A stretch of DNA of 64,000 nucleotides from Vibrio sp. UCD-FRSSP16_30 (GTDB lineage: Bacteria; Pseudomonadota; Gammaproteobacteria; Enterobacterales; Vibrionaceae): positions 248,001 to 312,000 of the forward strand of contig NZ_LZFW01000001.1 of the NCBI RefSeq assembly GCF_001676025.1. The letters run 5' to 3'. Positions 1 through 9,602 of this stretch are shown one piece after another (the first letter of the stretch is position 1; every line of letters starts with the position of its first letter). The position numbers and the translations under genes were made by a program. The notes under the pieces were generated by a model. The model worked only from the letters and a program-made list of their open reading frames with translations, made no database searches and had not been told where the DNA came from.

Positions 1-1
1 T

Positions 2-277
2 ATTTTGTTTCCGAGCAGAGAATGGCTGTACATCGGTTTTTTGTTCGTCACATTTACCGGTATTGCTTTAAAAGAGTCTTATTGCTTCAAAATAAAAGCC
101 CTGAATTTTTTACCTTTATTGCTGGTGGTCTCAGTACTAGCACTGTGGATGGAAGAGCCCACTTTATTTGGTCTTTTAGTCGCAATCAGTGGTGTGATTT
201 TTGTGGTACTTAGCGCTGCTAAATGGCGGATGCCTTTGCACTTTGATATTGGAAATAAATCAAATTATCAAGTTTAG
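2..277 (+). CDS. C-terminal part of an integral membrane protein (DUF2301-like), cut by window start
   Basis: The reading frame is open at the left edge, so only about the last 90 residues are visible. They contain three hydrophobic segments (around WLYIGFLFVTFTGIALKE, ALNFLPLLLVVSVLALWM and TLFGLLVAISGVIFVVLSA) and a short polar tail. The FTGIALKESYCF stretch reminds me of the uncharacterised DUF2301 inner-membrane family; this is from memory and not tested. A TTG at position 5 could be a start but is more likely internal. No function can be given. Confidence 0.45.
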   Translation: MLFPSREWLYIGFLFVTFTGIALKESYCFKIKALNFLPLLLVVSVLALWMEEPTLFGLLVAISGVIFVVLSAAKWRMPLHFDIGNKSNYQV

Positions 278-459
278 TGGGTGGTTGTTGCATATTGGAT
301 CGGAACATTCAGAGACGTTGTACTCAAACAATGTAATCAAACTAAGATAAATAACGCAACATAACAGCCAAGCTCTTCGATTTTTCTTACCTCTTAGCCG
401 CACTCGTTGCTATACTCGACTCCAAATAGATTTCCTTAAAACAAAGACAGTGAACGCAA

Positions 460-873
460 ATGAGCATTAACAGAGAAGAACTACAAAACAACCCACTACA
501 CGGCTTAAAACTGGAAGATATGGTTCAAGAGTTAGTGGATCACTATGGCTGGAATATTCTCGATACTGCAATGCGCTTCAACTGCTTTAACACCAACCCA
601 TCCGTTGCTAGTAGCGTTAAGTACCTACGTAAAAGTGAATGGGCAAGAGAAAAATTAGAAGCGTTTTATCTTTCGCGCTTTAAGCGCATGCCGCGTCCAA
701 CGGAAGAAGAGAAGTTGATGCCGCCAAGAATGCGCACCTTTGCCAATGGTATTGAACCAAAAGAGCCAATGGAATTGACAGTTGATTCTATTTTAGCCTC
801 ACAAGCTAAAGCAGCATCTGCATTTAAAGAAAGAAAAGCTCAAGAGCGTCGTTCATCTCGTCCACGCCGCTAG
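460..873 (+). CDS. VF530-type (DUF2132) small DNA-binding-like protein
   Basis: A 137-residue soluble protein. Residues about 10-70 (NPLHGLKLEDMVQELVDHYGW, then NCFNTNPSVASSVKYLRK and WAREKLEAFY) match the VF530/DUF2132 domain, named after a Vibrio fischeri structural-genomics target with a helical fold and suspected DNA binding. The C-terminal tail is basic and low in complexity (ERKAQERRSSRPRR), which suits nucleic-acid contact. It converges on arfB. The domain call is confident; the biochemical role is not known for the family. Confidence 0.85.
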   Translation: MSINREELQNNPLHGLKLEDMVQELVDHYGWNILDTAMRFNCFNTNPSVASSVKYLRKSEWAREKLEAFYLSRFKRMPRPTEEEKLMPPRMRTFANGIEPKEPMELTVDSILASQAKAASAFKERKAQERRSSRPRR

Positions 874-901
874 AGTTAGATACTGCTAGATAAAACAAAC
901 T

Positions 902-926
902 AGGCTGAGTCTAAACAACTCGGCCT
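902..926 (-). terminator. Hairpin overlapping the arfB stop codon
   Basis: Arms AGGCTGAGT and ACTCGGCCT pair over 9 bp with one G-U. Read on the minus strand the hairpin is followed by a T-rich stretch (AGTTTGTTTTA), so it probably ends arfB transcription. The stop codon lies in the loop. Confidence 0.45.
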
Positions 927-1321
927 CGCATTGATTTGGTTTGCCCCTTCCTTTTTTTCGCTTCTACACGTCGTCTTTGAGAACCTTTGGTTGGCTTAGT
1001 CGCGCGACGCCTTTTTTGCACCACAGTGACAGTTTTTATTAGTTCTTGTAAACGGCTTAACGCATCTTGTCTGTTCAAGTCTTGAGTACGATGCGCTTGT
1101 GCTTTAATCACTATTACCCCATCACTAGTGATGCGACTGTCCGATAACGCAAGTAAACGTTCCTTATACACAGCCGGTAGCGATGAGCGATTGATATCAA
1201 AGCGTAAATGAATTGCCGATGAGGTTTTATTAACGTTTTGTCCACCCGCACCTTGCGCGCGAATAGCGGTCATTTCAATTTCCCAATCGGCGAGGGCAAC
1301 AGTATTTGAGATTTGCAGCAT
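911..1321 (-). CDS. arfB: Alternative ribosome-rescue factor ArfB (YaeJ)
   Basis: A 136-residue protein of the class I release-factor-like family. The catalytic GGQ is visible near residue 26 ([15 protein letters not shown]), which hydrolyses peptidyl-tRNA on stalled ribosomes. The C-terminal third is strongly basic ([17 protein letters not shown] and [11 protein letters not shown]), the tail that in ArfB enters the empty mRNA channel and distinguishes it from RF1/RF2. Length is as expected for ArfB. It lies downstream of the PLD-helicase gene on the same strand with a 15-base gap, so co-transcription is possible. Confidence 0.93.
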   Translation of the reverse strand: MLQISNTVALADWEIEMTAIRAQGAGGQNVNKTSSAIHLRFDINRSSLPAVYKERLLALSDSRITSDGVIVIKAQAHRTQDLNRQDALSRLQELIKTVTVVQKRRRATKPTKGSQRRRVEAKKRKGQTKSMRGRVV

Positions 1322-1336
1322 AGATATCTTAATCGT

Positions 1337-3847
1337 TTACGGTTGCTCAGAATAATGGGATTTTATGTATTTAGCCAGTCGATAATCTAAAAGCTCTTTG
1401 GCTAAGCGATGCAGCAATGCGCTATCTTGTTTTGAAATCTCAATATTGGCAACGAAACGCTCCTCTATTATCGAAAAAGCCGATGTTGGGCTGTTTTTAG
1501 TTTTATTAGTCAGCGCCTTGATCGGATTGATTTTCCAATAGCGTAACCAACTGGCTTCTGATGGTGATATATCCTGATATTTAGCAGACAGTTCGTGAGC
1601 AAATAACGTCGGATAGGTTTTTAATATGTGCCAACTTTTATGCGCAAGCTCAGCAAGAGTTGGCGGGTGGTTAAAACCATCAAGCTCAAGAAAAGCCTCA
1701 AGTAAAATGGGTTTAAAACACTTGGTCATGGACGTCATTTGAATGTGTTTAAACAAAAAAGTATCGTATTTTTCAATAACATCGGTTAATGCAGGGTCAT
1801 CGGAAAAATGTGCTACTAATTTGAACCAACTGCCATGCTGTTTATTGACTTTAGTTAACTCATATCCAGCATGAAAAAACTCGCTGGCGGCTGGTCTATG
1901 GCCGAGGTGTGCTTCCAGTAATTGATATTCATCCATCGCGGTATGCTTAAAGCGTTTTTTAAGCTCTTGCCAAAATTCGATGACTTGCGGCGCAATATTG
2001 ACATGACATCCTTTACCGAGTGTCACAGGCGATGAATATTGTGCCGGATTTTCTTGAACTTGCTGGTTATTAATTGGCGTTTCACTGCTAGAGTCTTGAT
2101 CAAGTACGGCATTCTTTGACGCTGAATCTGGCAGTTGAAATAGGTCACTGCGTTTTAAAAAAGAGCGATGATTACCAAGAAAATCCAATACAACAACGTG
2201 AGACTTATTAGGGGAGGTTCTCAGTCCTCGCCCAAGTTGTTGTAGGAATATGATATTGGACTGGGTTGGTCTGATCATCAAAATAGTATCAATTGACGGC
2301 AGGTCGGTGCCTTCATTAAATAAGTCGACACAAAATAAGACCTGTATCGCGCCCGTATCTAAAAGGGATAACGCTTCATTACGTCTTATCTTTGATTGGC
2401 TATGCACCGCGACGGCTTTAAAGCCTTGCGCTGAAAAGTAATGGTTAAATTGTTGCGTCATATACTCTGCGTGAGCAACGGACACACAAAAGGCCAATGT
2501 TCGGCTTTGTTGATGTTTAAGCCAATGCTTAAAGATATGATGAGCACGTTTAGTGGTGGCAAACTCAGCATCGAGTGAGGTTGGGTCAAACTTTCCATTG
2601 CGCCACGGAATGGCTTGATAGTTGAGTGTATCGTCCCAAATCCCGTAGTAATGAAAGGGCACCAGTATGCCGTCATTGATGCCATGCACAAGGTTACGTT
2701 CAAAAACCAGATTGTTATTGCACAAAGAGAGAATGTTGGTCTGATCGGTACGCTCTGGCGTGGCAGTCAGCCCCAATAAGAATGTTGGCTCAAAGTAATT
2801 AAGAATGTTGAGATAAGTATTTGCGCTGGCATGATGAAACTCATCAATGACAATATAATCAAAATGTTGTCGAGCAAATTGCTGTAAATGTCGCTCTTTT
2901 CCGAGTGTTTGTACCGATGCAAATAGCAGTTCTTTATCTGCTGATTTCTCAGTACGATTAAAATAGCCGGCTGATCGATTGGGCCATAGTTTGGTATACG
3001 TATTTAGGGCCTGAGTTAAGATTTCTTCTCTGTGAGCGACAAATAAGACCCTGCGGGCGTTGATCTGCATAGCATCAAAGGCTGACAGCCAAGTTTTGCC
3101 CATGCCAGTGCCTAAAACCACTAGCCCTCGGGTATTGCCTTGGGCTCTTGATGTCAAAAGCGCCTCTAATGCCTCTATTTGAACGCAGTTAGGCGCGTAA
3201 ACCTCATCCTCTTCAATGCCAACTGGAGTCACTAGATTTAAAGGTAAAGACTGCTGCCTTCTTTCAATGTATTGATCAATCCAACCATCACTAAGAGTGG
3301 TTGAGTTGTCATGATCAAAGATTTTGTGAAATTCATGTCTGATTAACTGAAATTGCTGAGCCTCAAAGGAGTGCTTTGGTTCTTTATGATCAAAGCGAAG
3401 GCACCATTCATGAGCATTGGTTAAGGCCGCACGGCTTATATTATTTGAGCCGATAAATGCACTGCCATTATAAAAGGTGTGCTCTTTATCGGTTCTGACA
3501 AATATAAACGACTTCATGTGAAAGCCAGTCTCTTTTGCCTCAAAGATCTTAACTTGCGTGTTGTTTGACGTGATCGCCATTAAAGAGCGCAGTGCAATAG
3601 GATCGGTAATGCCTAAGTAATCTGAAGTGAGCAATCTAATGCGCAAATCAGTCGCGTTATTCTTAGAACGTTCAATGGCTTCTTCTATCGCAGGAAGCAG
3701 TAATTGTAAGCCTGAGCTTTGAATAAACGAGACCGCAATATCAATTTCTGTGGAATGGTTAATGGCGTGCAGTAGTTGTTCTAATAGCGGATTATCACCA
3801 CCGGTTGTGAGAACATTTTCTTTTAAAGTTAAGGTGTTATAAGGCAT
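1337..3847 (-). CDS. PLD-like nuclease fused to SF2 DEAD/DEAH-box helicase
   Basis: An 836-residue protein. Residues about 1-190 form a phospholipase-D-like module (FHMKSFIFV with H110 and K112, then AFIGSNNISRAAL near 131-143). Residues about 220-570 are an SF2 helicase: Walker A LGTGMGKTW (about 245-253), DEFHH Walker B (about 335-339), SVAHA and the arginine-finger motif QQLGRGLRTSP. The C-terminal 250 residues are a helical region I cannot name. The PLD-helicase order is known from COG3886/COG1061-type proteins, often seen in accessory or DNA-repair contexts. The start codon directly follows the stop of the methyltransferase gene with no gap, so the two are translationally linked. A role in DNA processing or defence is inference. 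Confidence 0.8.
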   Translation of the reverse strand: MPYNTLTLKENVLTTGGDNPLLEQLLHAINHSTEIDIAVSFIQSSGLQLLLPAIEEAIERSKNNATDLRIRLLTSDYLGITDPIALRSLMAITSNNTQVKIFEAKETGFHMKSFIFVRTDKEHTFYNGSAFIGSNNISRAALTNAHEWCLRFDHKEPKHSFEAQQFQLIRHEFHKIFDHDNSTTLSDGWIDQYIERRQQSLPLNLVTPVGIEEDEVYAPNCVQIEALEALLTSRAQGNTRGLVVLGTGMGKTWLSAFDAMQINARRVLFVAHREEILTQALNTYTKLWPNRSAGYFNRTEKSADKELLFASVQTLGKERHLQQFARQHFDYIVIDEFHHASANTYLNILNYFEPTFLLGLTATPERTDQTNILSLCNNNLVFERNLVHGINDGILVPFHYYGIWDDTLNYQAIPWRNGKFDPTSLDAEFATTKRAHHIFKHWLKHQQSRTLAFCVSVAHAEYMTQQFNHYFSAQGFKAVAVHSQSKIRRNEALSLLDTGAIQVLFCVDLFNEGTDLPSIDTILMIRPTQSNIIFLQQLGRGLRTSPNKSHVVVLDFLGNHRSFLKRSDLFQLPDSASKNAVLDQDSSSETPINNQQVQENPAQYSSPVTLGKGCHVNIAPQVIEFWQELKKRFKHTAMDEYQLLEAHLGHRPAASEFFHAGYELTKVNKQHGSWFKLVAHFSDDPALTDVIEKYDTFLFKHIQMTSMTKCFKPILLEAFLELDGFNHPPTLAELAHKSWHILKTYPTLFAHELSAKYQDISPSEASWLRYWKINPIKALTNKTKNSPTSAFSIIEERFVANIEISKQDSALLHRLAKELLDYRLAKYIKSHYSEQP

Positions 3848-4447
3848 TTAAACACTCTTCTTTAATATAGCATTTAGCCATTTTTCGTGTTCTCTACCCG
3901 GTCTTAAATCTTCCGTTTCCCACCAGGATTGTATTTCTAATACTTGAGTTGCAGCAATGGTGTCTTGGAGCTTGCACAGGGTTAAGTCTCTAAAGAATCG
4001 GCCATTTCGTTCTCGCTCTAAATCACCGAGTTTAAACGAGCAATAAAAATGACCTGATGATTTCAAAAATTGACTTAAATGAACAAAGGTTGTTTGCAGT
4101 TCATCTTCTGCAACGTGCAGTAGTGACGCACAAGCCCAAATTCCGTCATAGTGATTTTGTTTAGCGGTGAAGTCTAAGAAGGTTGATTGTGTGACAGCAA
4201 GACCAGTCAGTTGTGAGGCTAGGGTGACTAATTCGGTGCTAGCATCAAAAGCATCAACTACAAATCCTTGCTCTAAAAAAGCTTTGCTATCGCGTCCAGA
4301 GCCGCAACCGGCATCTAAAATATGAGCCTGCTTTGGCAATAATGGAAGAAACCTTTGATACAGAGACTGCATTTCAACTTCAACAGTCGAATTGAAAAAT
4401 TGCTGGGCGTTTTGGTTGTAATATCGCGTCGTGCTGTTCATTGGCAT
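3848..4447 (-). CDS. Class I SAM-dependent methyltransferase
   Basis: A 199-residue Rossmann methyltransferase. Motif I (ILDAGCGSGRDSKAFLEQG, about residues 41-59) binds SAM, an acidic residue follows near DAFDAS, and motif IV-like IWACASLLHV lies near residue 110. The layout matches small-molecule methyltransferases of the tellurite-resistance/UbiE type and not DNA methylases, since no NPPY/DPPY motif is present. It is the first gene of a tight pair with the PLD-helicase (adjacent stop and start). The substrate is unknown. Confidence 0.8.
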   Translation of the reverse strand: MPMNSTTRYYNQNAQQFFNSTVEVEMQSLYQRFLPLLPKQAHILDAGCGSGRDSKAFLEQGFVVDAFDASTELVTLASQLTGLAVTQSTFLDFTAKQNHYDGIWACASLLHVAEDELQTTFVHLSQFLKSSGHFYCSFKLGDLERERNGRFFRDLTLCKLQDTIAATQVLEIQSWWETEDLRPGREHEKWLNAILKKSV

Positions 4448-4546
4448 TCCTTAGTTTCCTTTAGCAATGGTAGCAAATTCAACTGTTTTAGGAACGATTT
4501 AACCGCTTATGATAGTGAAGATTATGTTTTCATTCACACAATAAAA

Positions 4547-4577
4547 AAGCCAAGAGGGGATTTAACGCTCTTGACTT
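4547..4577 (-). terminator. Rho-independent terminator after the 88-residue gene
   Basis: Arms AAGCCAAGAG and CTCTTGACTT pair with one mismatch around an 11-base loop. On the minus strand the stem is followed by CTTTTTTAT, a good U-tract. It lies just beyond the stop of the gene at 4609. Confidence 0.65.
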
Positions 4578-4608
4578 CATTGGTATAGCAAAATTTGATT
4601 GTTAGCGC

Positions 4609-4875
4609 TTACGCTTCTAGCAACTCAAGGGGAACTGGGCTTTGAATATTATTTAGAAACTCTTCTAAAACAACGCGGTTATCAGCGTTGATGGTCACGC
4701 CCCATTGCGCTTCTTGATTGGCTTTATTGATGAAAATAATCTGCTCTTCGTTTGATTCCCAGAATTGAACTGATGACTCGTCGAAGTAATCGTAGATATT
4801 TTCAGATAGTGTGCTTCTTAAGTTTGTGCAAAGTCGAGAGTTATTGTCGCTTGGCATTAACGTAACTGAAAACAT
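4609..4875 (-). CDS. Small conserved-type hypothetical protein (88 aa)
   Basis: I chose the start at MFSVTLMPSD because an AAAGAGAT ribosome-binding site precedes it; the frame extends 20 residues upstream without such a site. The product is acidic, soluble, and has no signal peptide or membrane segment. I see alternating strands and helices (QIIFINKANQ, WGVTINADNRVVLEEFLNNI) but no known motif. A terminator follows. The gene is monocistronic and its function is unknown. Confidence 0.6.
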   Translation of the reverse strand: MFSVTLMPSDNNSRLCTNLRSTLSENIYDYFDESSVQFWESNEEQIIFINKANQEAQWGVTINADNRVVLEEFLNNIQSPVPLELLEA

Positions 4876-5141
4876 AATTATTATCTCTTTTAATGTTGTA
4901 GGTACACATCTGCAAAATTTGCAGACAATAGGCAACGCTTATTTGAGTTTTAGTCTATCTAAGAGTGCCTATTGATGCTTACCATTATGCGCCAGTCAGT
5001 ATTAAAAGTTATTGAGCTAGATCGCAAAACCACACTATCTTCATGGTTATCTGACCTTTTCCTGACTTTATTTTGACATTAAAAATAAATTATCACCAGT
5101 TTAGTCGGTCTTAGAGGCTGCTCAACATGGATTAATTAGTC

Positions 5142-6371
5142 TTAGTTCTTAGTATTCGTATTGTTTTGCGCCAGTTGAACAATCACTTCTACTGCTTGTT
5201 GCATGCCATTAATGGTGATGAATTCATGAATGCCATGGAAGTTGTATCCACCGGTAAAAATATTCGGGCAAGGCAGTCCTTTAAAGGATAAGCGCGCACC
5301 ATCTGTACCACCACGGATAGGCTTGATGTTCGGCTGAACATTGCAATCAAGCATGGCTTGTTTTGCCAGTTCTATGATGTGAGGGTGAGGCTCGACCATT
5401 TCTCGCATATTAAAATAACTGTCAGTTAACTCTAACTCGATGTGACCTTTGCTTAACTGAGCATTTAACGCATCCACTTGTTGCTGGATAAAGGCTTTTC
5501 GTTGTTGCAGTTGCGTGCGATCAAAGTCGCGAATGATGTAGGATAGTGTGGTGCGGGCAACAGAAGGCGTCATTGATTTAAGATGATAGAAGCCTTCATA
5601 GCCTTCAGTACATTCTGGGGTCTCTTCACTTGGCATCAAGCACTGAAATTGTGCTGCGATGTTCATTGAGTTGATCATCTTACCTTTTGCTGTGCCTGGA
5701 TGAACATTCACACCGTGGCAGATAACATTGGCTGTGGTAGCGTTAAAGTTTTCGTACTCAAGCTCACCAACGGGGCCACCATCAATGGTGTAAGCCCATT
5801 GTGCGCCAAAGTTTTCTACATCAAATAGGTTTGCTCCACGGCCAATTTCTTCATCTGGAGTAAAGCCAATGCAGATATCGCCATGGGGGATAGTTGGATT
5901 AGCTTTAAGGTAGGCAATAGCCGTTAATATTTCCGCAATCCCTGCTTTGTTGTCTGCGCCAAGTAACGTCGTACCATCGGTTGTAATCAGGTTGTGGCCA
6001 TGCAGAGAATTGAGATCGGGGTATTGGCTAGGAGAAAGAACTTCACTTGAAGTGCCAAGTACAATGTCACCGCCTTGATAATTTTCTATGATTTGCGGAT
6101 TTACATTTTTACCCGAAGCATCTGGCGCGGTATCCATGTGTGCGATAAAACCAATAGCGGGCACATCATAGTCAATATTTGAAAGAAGCTTTGCGCTGAG
6201 GTATCCATTGTCATCTAAAATAACATCGCTCAGTTCTAGCTCAATCAGCTCTTTGTGCAGCTGTGTTGCAAGTACACGTTGTCCTTGGGTGCTAGGACAA
6301 TGTTGGATATTTCCGTCTGATTGAGTATCAAAGCTGACATAGCGCAGAAAGCGTTCAACTAACTTTTCCAT
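5142..6371 (-). CDS. pepT: Peptidase T (tripeptide aminopeptidase)
   Basis: A 409-residue M20B metallopeptidase that removes N-terminal residues from tripeptides in the cytoplasm. Zinc ligands and catalytic residues are visible: [12 protein letters not shown] (His and catalytic Asp), [12 protein letters not shown] (bridging Asp), [10 protein letters not shown] (catalytic Glu and ligand Glu), DGGPVGELE, and the C-terminal NFHGIHEF His. Length and start ([19 protein letters not shown]) match the family. It sits alone on the minus strand, near a di/tripeptide permease at 8.2 kb, which may supply its substrates. Confidence 0.96.
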   Translation of the reverse strand: MEKLVERFLRYVSFDTQSDGNIQHCPSTQGQRVLATQLHKELIELELSDVILDDNGYLSAKLLSNIDYDVPAIGFIAHMDTAPDASGKNVNPQIIENYQGGDIVLGTSSEVLSPSQYPDLNSLHGHNLITTDGTTLLGADNKAGIAEILTAIAYLKANPTIPHGDICIGFTPDEEIGRGANLFDVENFGAQWAYTIDGGPVGELEYENFNATTANVICHGVNVHPGTAKGKMINSMNIAAQFQCLMPSEETPECTEGYEGFYHLKSMTPSVARTTLSYIIRDFDRTQLQQRKAFIQQQVDALNAQLSKGHIELELTDSYFNMREMVEPHPHIIELAKQAMLDCNVQPNIKPIRGGTDGARLSFKGLPCPNIFTGGYNFHGIHEFITINGMQQAVEVIVQLAQNNTNTKN

Positions 6372-6531
6372 TTGATTTAACCTTGCTAATTTTATTGCTG
6401 TTAGTATCTAGCGATAGGCAACAAAAAAGCTTGCGATAAATCAGGTTTTGGTAAAATCCTCGTAAAGAAAACGCTTTATTTTTAATTCTACGCAAACGAT
6501 TGCGCATGTTATTTTAGGGCAATCGCGTTGA

Positions 6532-7509
6532 TCAGCTGCTTACTGATTCAAATTTGCGTTGGTAGCGAGGAAGCATAGTTTCATTGCCTAATATGCCACC
6601 TTGATGAATATACAGCACAGTAACGTCTGGATTATTGTCCATCCAAGGTAGCAGACAGTTCCACATATATGGGTCGTAAAGAAGATCAAACTCGACGTTG
6701 GTGTTTTTTTCAAGCTTTTGCCAAACGTCATACTCTTGCTGATACAGTTTGCCAAAGTGGTGTTTGTAGTCGCATGACAAAATGTTAGGTCCATCGCTCA
6801 TGCCTAACTCCTGCCACTGCTCTCGTAAGTAGGTATCACCGCCGACGCAAGCGCAGGTCAATACTTCAATATTGTGCGGTTTTAGGTGCTTATGCAGGTA
6901 TAACGCGGTTGTCCCAGTCCCTGAAGGTAGGGCAATAGCAAACTTCTTGGTTGGTTTATAACGAGTCCAATCGAGTATCTCGGTTGCCAGTCCTTGTACG
7001 CCTTTCTCCGCTAGAGTACTACGTCCACCTTCAGGAATAACAAGGCAATTGGCGCCAGGCTTTCTGATGTGCTGAATGTAGTGACTTGGCTCTATTGATT
7101 GCTCGTTACCTTCAGCTGCGTTTTCTTTGACAAGATTACCTTCGAGATCATTCTCTTTAAGAACATCGTACTCAGCGCTGTTACACTCGATAATGTTTGC
7201 ACCAAGATCCAGTGCGCCACGATAATTGCCTCTCGGATTATCTTTTAGCCATTGCGGTATACGGTGTACATAAAATTCAAATTTCCATTTTTTGATTTTA
7301 CAAAGTGCCGCAAGAGAATAGAGCGAATTGGCTTGAATTGAGCCGTAACCAATTAAGGTATCTACACCAGGATAATCTTCTTGGAGTAAGCGCATGAACT
7401 TTCGCGCTTTGTTTCCGGAAAAGTGTTGATGCAATTGTTCGTCACGTTTTAAATAAAAACTATGGTTTTTAAATATATGCTGTGTAACAGGGCTAGTATT
7501 AAGTTTCAT
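6532..7509 (-). CDS. PLP enzyme of the ACC deaminase / D-cysteine desulfhydrase family
   Basis: A 325-residue fold-type II pyridoxal-phosphate enzyme of the COG2515 group. The PLP lysine is probably in HFSGNKARKFMRL (about residues 29-41). The phosphate-binding loop PSGTGTTALYL (near 195) and the substrate-side IPEGGRST are present. Relatives act on D-cysteine or 1-aminocyclopropane-1-carboxylate; the real substrate here cannot be told. It is monocistronic and divergent from gtrA. Confidence 0.8.
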   Translation of the reverse strand: MKLNTSPVTQHIFKNHSFYLKRDEQLHQHFSGNKARKFMRLLQEDYPGVDTLIGYGSIQANSLYSLAALCKIKKWKFEFYVHRIPQWLKDNPRGNYRGALDLGANIIECNSAEYDVLKENDLEGNLVKENAAEGNEQSIEPSHYIQHIRKPGANCLVIPEGGRSTLAEKGVQGLATEILDWTRYKPTKKFAIALPSGTGTTALYLHKHLKPHNIEVLTCACVGGDTYLREQWQELGMSDGPNILSCDYKHHFGKLYQQEYDVWQKLEKNTNVEFDLLYDPYMWNCLLPWMDNNPDVTVLYIHQGGILGNETMLPRYQRKFESVSS

Positions 7510-7632
7510 AAGTACGGCTTTGGTTAGTAAGCGACGAGTCGAAATTGCAAAAGGGGGCTCATATTAGACGCATTTTGTGCTTATACCAAGATGATTTACT
7601 TACATTAAAATGAACTCTTATAAAGGTTTGGA

Positions 7633-8013
7633 ATGAAAAACGGTCGTTTTGTGCGCTTTGCTAAGGTGGGTGCAGTAGGCTTTGTGGTTGATATCGTCGT
7701 CTTTTCGATTTTGGTTTACCTGATTGGGATACCGTTAATGCTCTCTAGGGTGTTGGCATTCATTGTGGCGGCAACCACCACATGGCTTGGAAATCGGATT
7801 TATACGTTTAACAGTACCGATGCTCGGTTTACGCAATGGAAACGATTTTTTGTTTCAGCGTGTATTTCTATGATCCCAAATCTAATTGTATTTAAGGGGC
7901 TGGTGCTTTATCTAGGAGAGGGCTCATTTGCTCATTATATTGCGTTTGTGCTTGGAGTAGGGGCAGGCTTGATGGGGAATTACTTATTAAGTTCTAGGTG
8001 GGTATTTAGATGA
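7633..8013 (+). CDS. GtrA-like four-helix membrane protein
   Basis: A 126-residue protein with four hydrophobic helices. It has the family pattern FVRFAKVGAVGFVVDIVVF at the start and RIYTFNS in the middle. GtrA-family proteins act as flippases or helpers for polyprenyl-linked sugars or other small polar substrates. No glycosyltransferase lies next to it, so the partner is unknown. An AAAGG site precedes the ATG. The stop codon overlaps the first base of the interspersed palindrome that follows. Confidence 0.85.
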   Translation: MKNGRFVRFAKVGAVGFVVDIVVFSILVYLIGIPLMLSRVLAFIVAATTTWLGNRIYTFNSTDARFTQWKRFFVSACISMIPNLIVFKGLVLYLGEGSFAHYIAFVLGVGAGLMGNYLLSSRWVFR

Positions 8014-8173
8014 TACCAATCACAGTAATTAAGTGGTCAGAAATAGCGCAGGAAAAACACTTGAGAACAAGACGCTATTTTTGATAAGTAGTTGTTCTAC
8101 ATTCAAAAATTGCAACGCCGTTATCAAGTGTTTTAACAAGCTAGAATGAGCAGTTAATTACTACGATTGGTAT
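8013..8173. repeat. Full-length interspersed palindromic repeat (about 161 bp)
   Basis: The ends are inverted copies: ATACCAATCACAGTAATTAA at the left and the complement of TTAATTACTACGATTGGTAT at the right. The inside holds further partial symmetry (AACACTTGA and TCAAGTGTT). From memory this type of repeat is frequent in Vibrio genomes, between genes. A truncated copy lies at 29610-29645. It starts directly at the gtrA stop codon and ends before the dtpA-side terminator. Confidence 0.75.
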
Positions 8174-8175
8174 AT

Positions 8176-8205
8176 AATAAGGGTCGCAATGCTGCGACCC
8201 TTATT
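8176..8205 (-). terminator. Strong bidirectional hairpin after the POT transporter gene
   Basis: A 13-bp perfect stem (AATAAGGGTCGCA and TGCGACCCTTATT) with loop ATGC. It lies 11 bases beyond the stop of the peptide transporter and has AT-rich flanks on both sides. Confidence 0.8.
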
Positions 8206-8216
8206 ATGAACGCTAA

Positions 8217-9602
8217 TTAGTTAGCAGTGACGGTTTTGAGCTTTTGCTCGTCGTCTGAATTTGATTTACTTTCTGCGCCATGCATCCATTGAACAAGGAT
8301 GTTAGACATACAAAGTAAAATCACGCCAGAAATTATGGCAGCAACGGCAATGCCACCAAAGATAGGTATTGCACCTAAATCACCAACGTGTGAACCAATA
8401 AAGCCTGCTACATAGTTAGCAATCGCATTAAAGCCAAACCAAGTACCCATCAACAAAGAAGCCAAACGAAGTGGGGCAAGTTTTGTCACCATGGATAGAC
8501 CAATAGGGGAGATACATAGCTCACCTAGAGTATGGAAGAAGTACGCTCCCACCAACCAAATCATGGATGTTTTAACAGTTTCATCACCGCCTTGTTGGAA
8601 GACTGCGCCTACCATAAATAGGAAACCAACCGCTAGGAAGAACAGTGCAAATGCAAATTTAACCGGTGAGGTAGGTTCGCGTTTGCCCATTTTGACCCAT
8701 ATAGCAGCCAATATTGGTGCTAGCATCATGATAAATAGAGGGTTCAACGATTGGAACCAAGCAGCAGGTACTTCAAAGCTACCTAACATGCGGTCAGTAT
8801 ATTGTTGAGTATAGATGTTCATTAGGCCGCCGGCTTGTTCAAAGCCTGCCCAGAATACGATAACGAATAGACCAAGGAAAAGAATAACCTTCAAGCGGTC
8901 GCGCTCTTCTGTAGTCAGTGGATCTTTATTCTTCTTACCGTGTTTTTGACCAAGTCTAACAGCAGGAATCGTACCAATATTGCCCAGCCATGAGTGACTT
9001 AGGCTCAGTTGTAGAACAACACTGAGCATCATACCGATACCCGCCACAAGGAAACCTGCATTCCAGCCATAAGCGTCAGCAGCACTACCGGCAACAATAC
9101 CGGCAATCAGTGCGCCTAAGTTGATGCCCATATAGAAGATGGTGAATGCGCCATCACGACGGTTATCGCCTTCTTCATAAAGATCACCAACCATAGTTGA
9201 AATATTTGGCTTAAATAGACCGTTACCCAATATCAGTAAGGTTAAACCTAGATAAAACGACGTGTAAGCATCAATGCCAAATGCACCGGCTGGAAGCGCC
9301 AGAGAAAATTGACCGATGGCCATTAATACGCCACCGATAATGACGGATTTACGTTGTCCTAAATAGTTATCTGCAATCCAACCACCAATCAGTGGTGTTA
9401 CATAGACCAGTCCGGTATAGATACCGTAGAGATCCAGTGCGTCTTTTGTGCTCCATCCTAAGCCACCATTTAATGTGGTGTCTGTAAGATATAACACAAG
9501 AATTGCGCGCATCGCATAATAAGAGAAGCGCTCCCATAGTTCAGTACTAAAGAGGAGAAATAGACCACGCGGGTGGCCCAAAATGGTTTTTTGATTAGTC
9601 AT
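8217..9602 (-). CDS. POT-family proton-dependent di/tripeptide permease
   Basis: A 461-residue inner-membrane carrier of the POT/PTR family within the major facilitator superfamily. The proton-coupling ExxERFxYY signature is present near the start (ELWERFSYYAMRAIL). The second POT motif region FTIFYMGINLGALIAGIVAG and the helix FHTLGELCISPIGLSMV are also seen. Length and the many hydrophobic helices fit DtpA/DtpB-type proteins, but I cannot tell which paralogue. It is monocistronic with its own terminator. Confidence 0.92.
   Translation of the reverse strand: MTNQKTILGHPRGLFLLFSTELWERFSYYAMRAILVLYLTDTTLNGGLGWSTKDALDLYGIYTGLVYVTPLIGGWIADNYLGQRKSVIIGGVLMAIGQFSLALPAGAFGIDAYTSFYLGLTLLILGNGLFKPNISTMVGDLYEEGDNRRDGAFTIFYMGINLGALIAGIVAGSAADAYGWNAGFLVAGIGMMLSVVLQLSLSHSWLGNIGTIPAVRLGQKHGKKNKDPLTTEERDRLKVILFLGLFVIVFWAGFEQAGGLMNIYTQQYTDRMLGSFEVPAAWFQSLNPLFIMMLAPILAAIWVKMGKREPTSPVKFAFALFFLAVGFLFMVGAVFQQGGDETVKTSMIWLVGAYFFHTLGELCISPIGLSMVTKLAPLRLASLLMGTWFGFNAIANYVAGFIGSHVGDLGAIPIFGGIAVAAIISGVILLCMSNILVQWMHGAESKSNSDDEQKLKTVTAN

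Noticed and set aside
3848..4447. The methyltransferase as the modification enzyme of a restriction system
   Set aside because: No DNA-methylase catalytic motif (NPPY/DPPY or PC) is visible; it resembles small-molecule methyltransferases.
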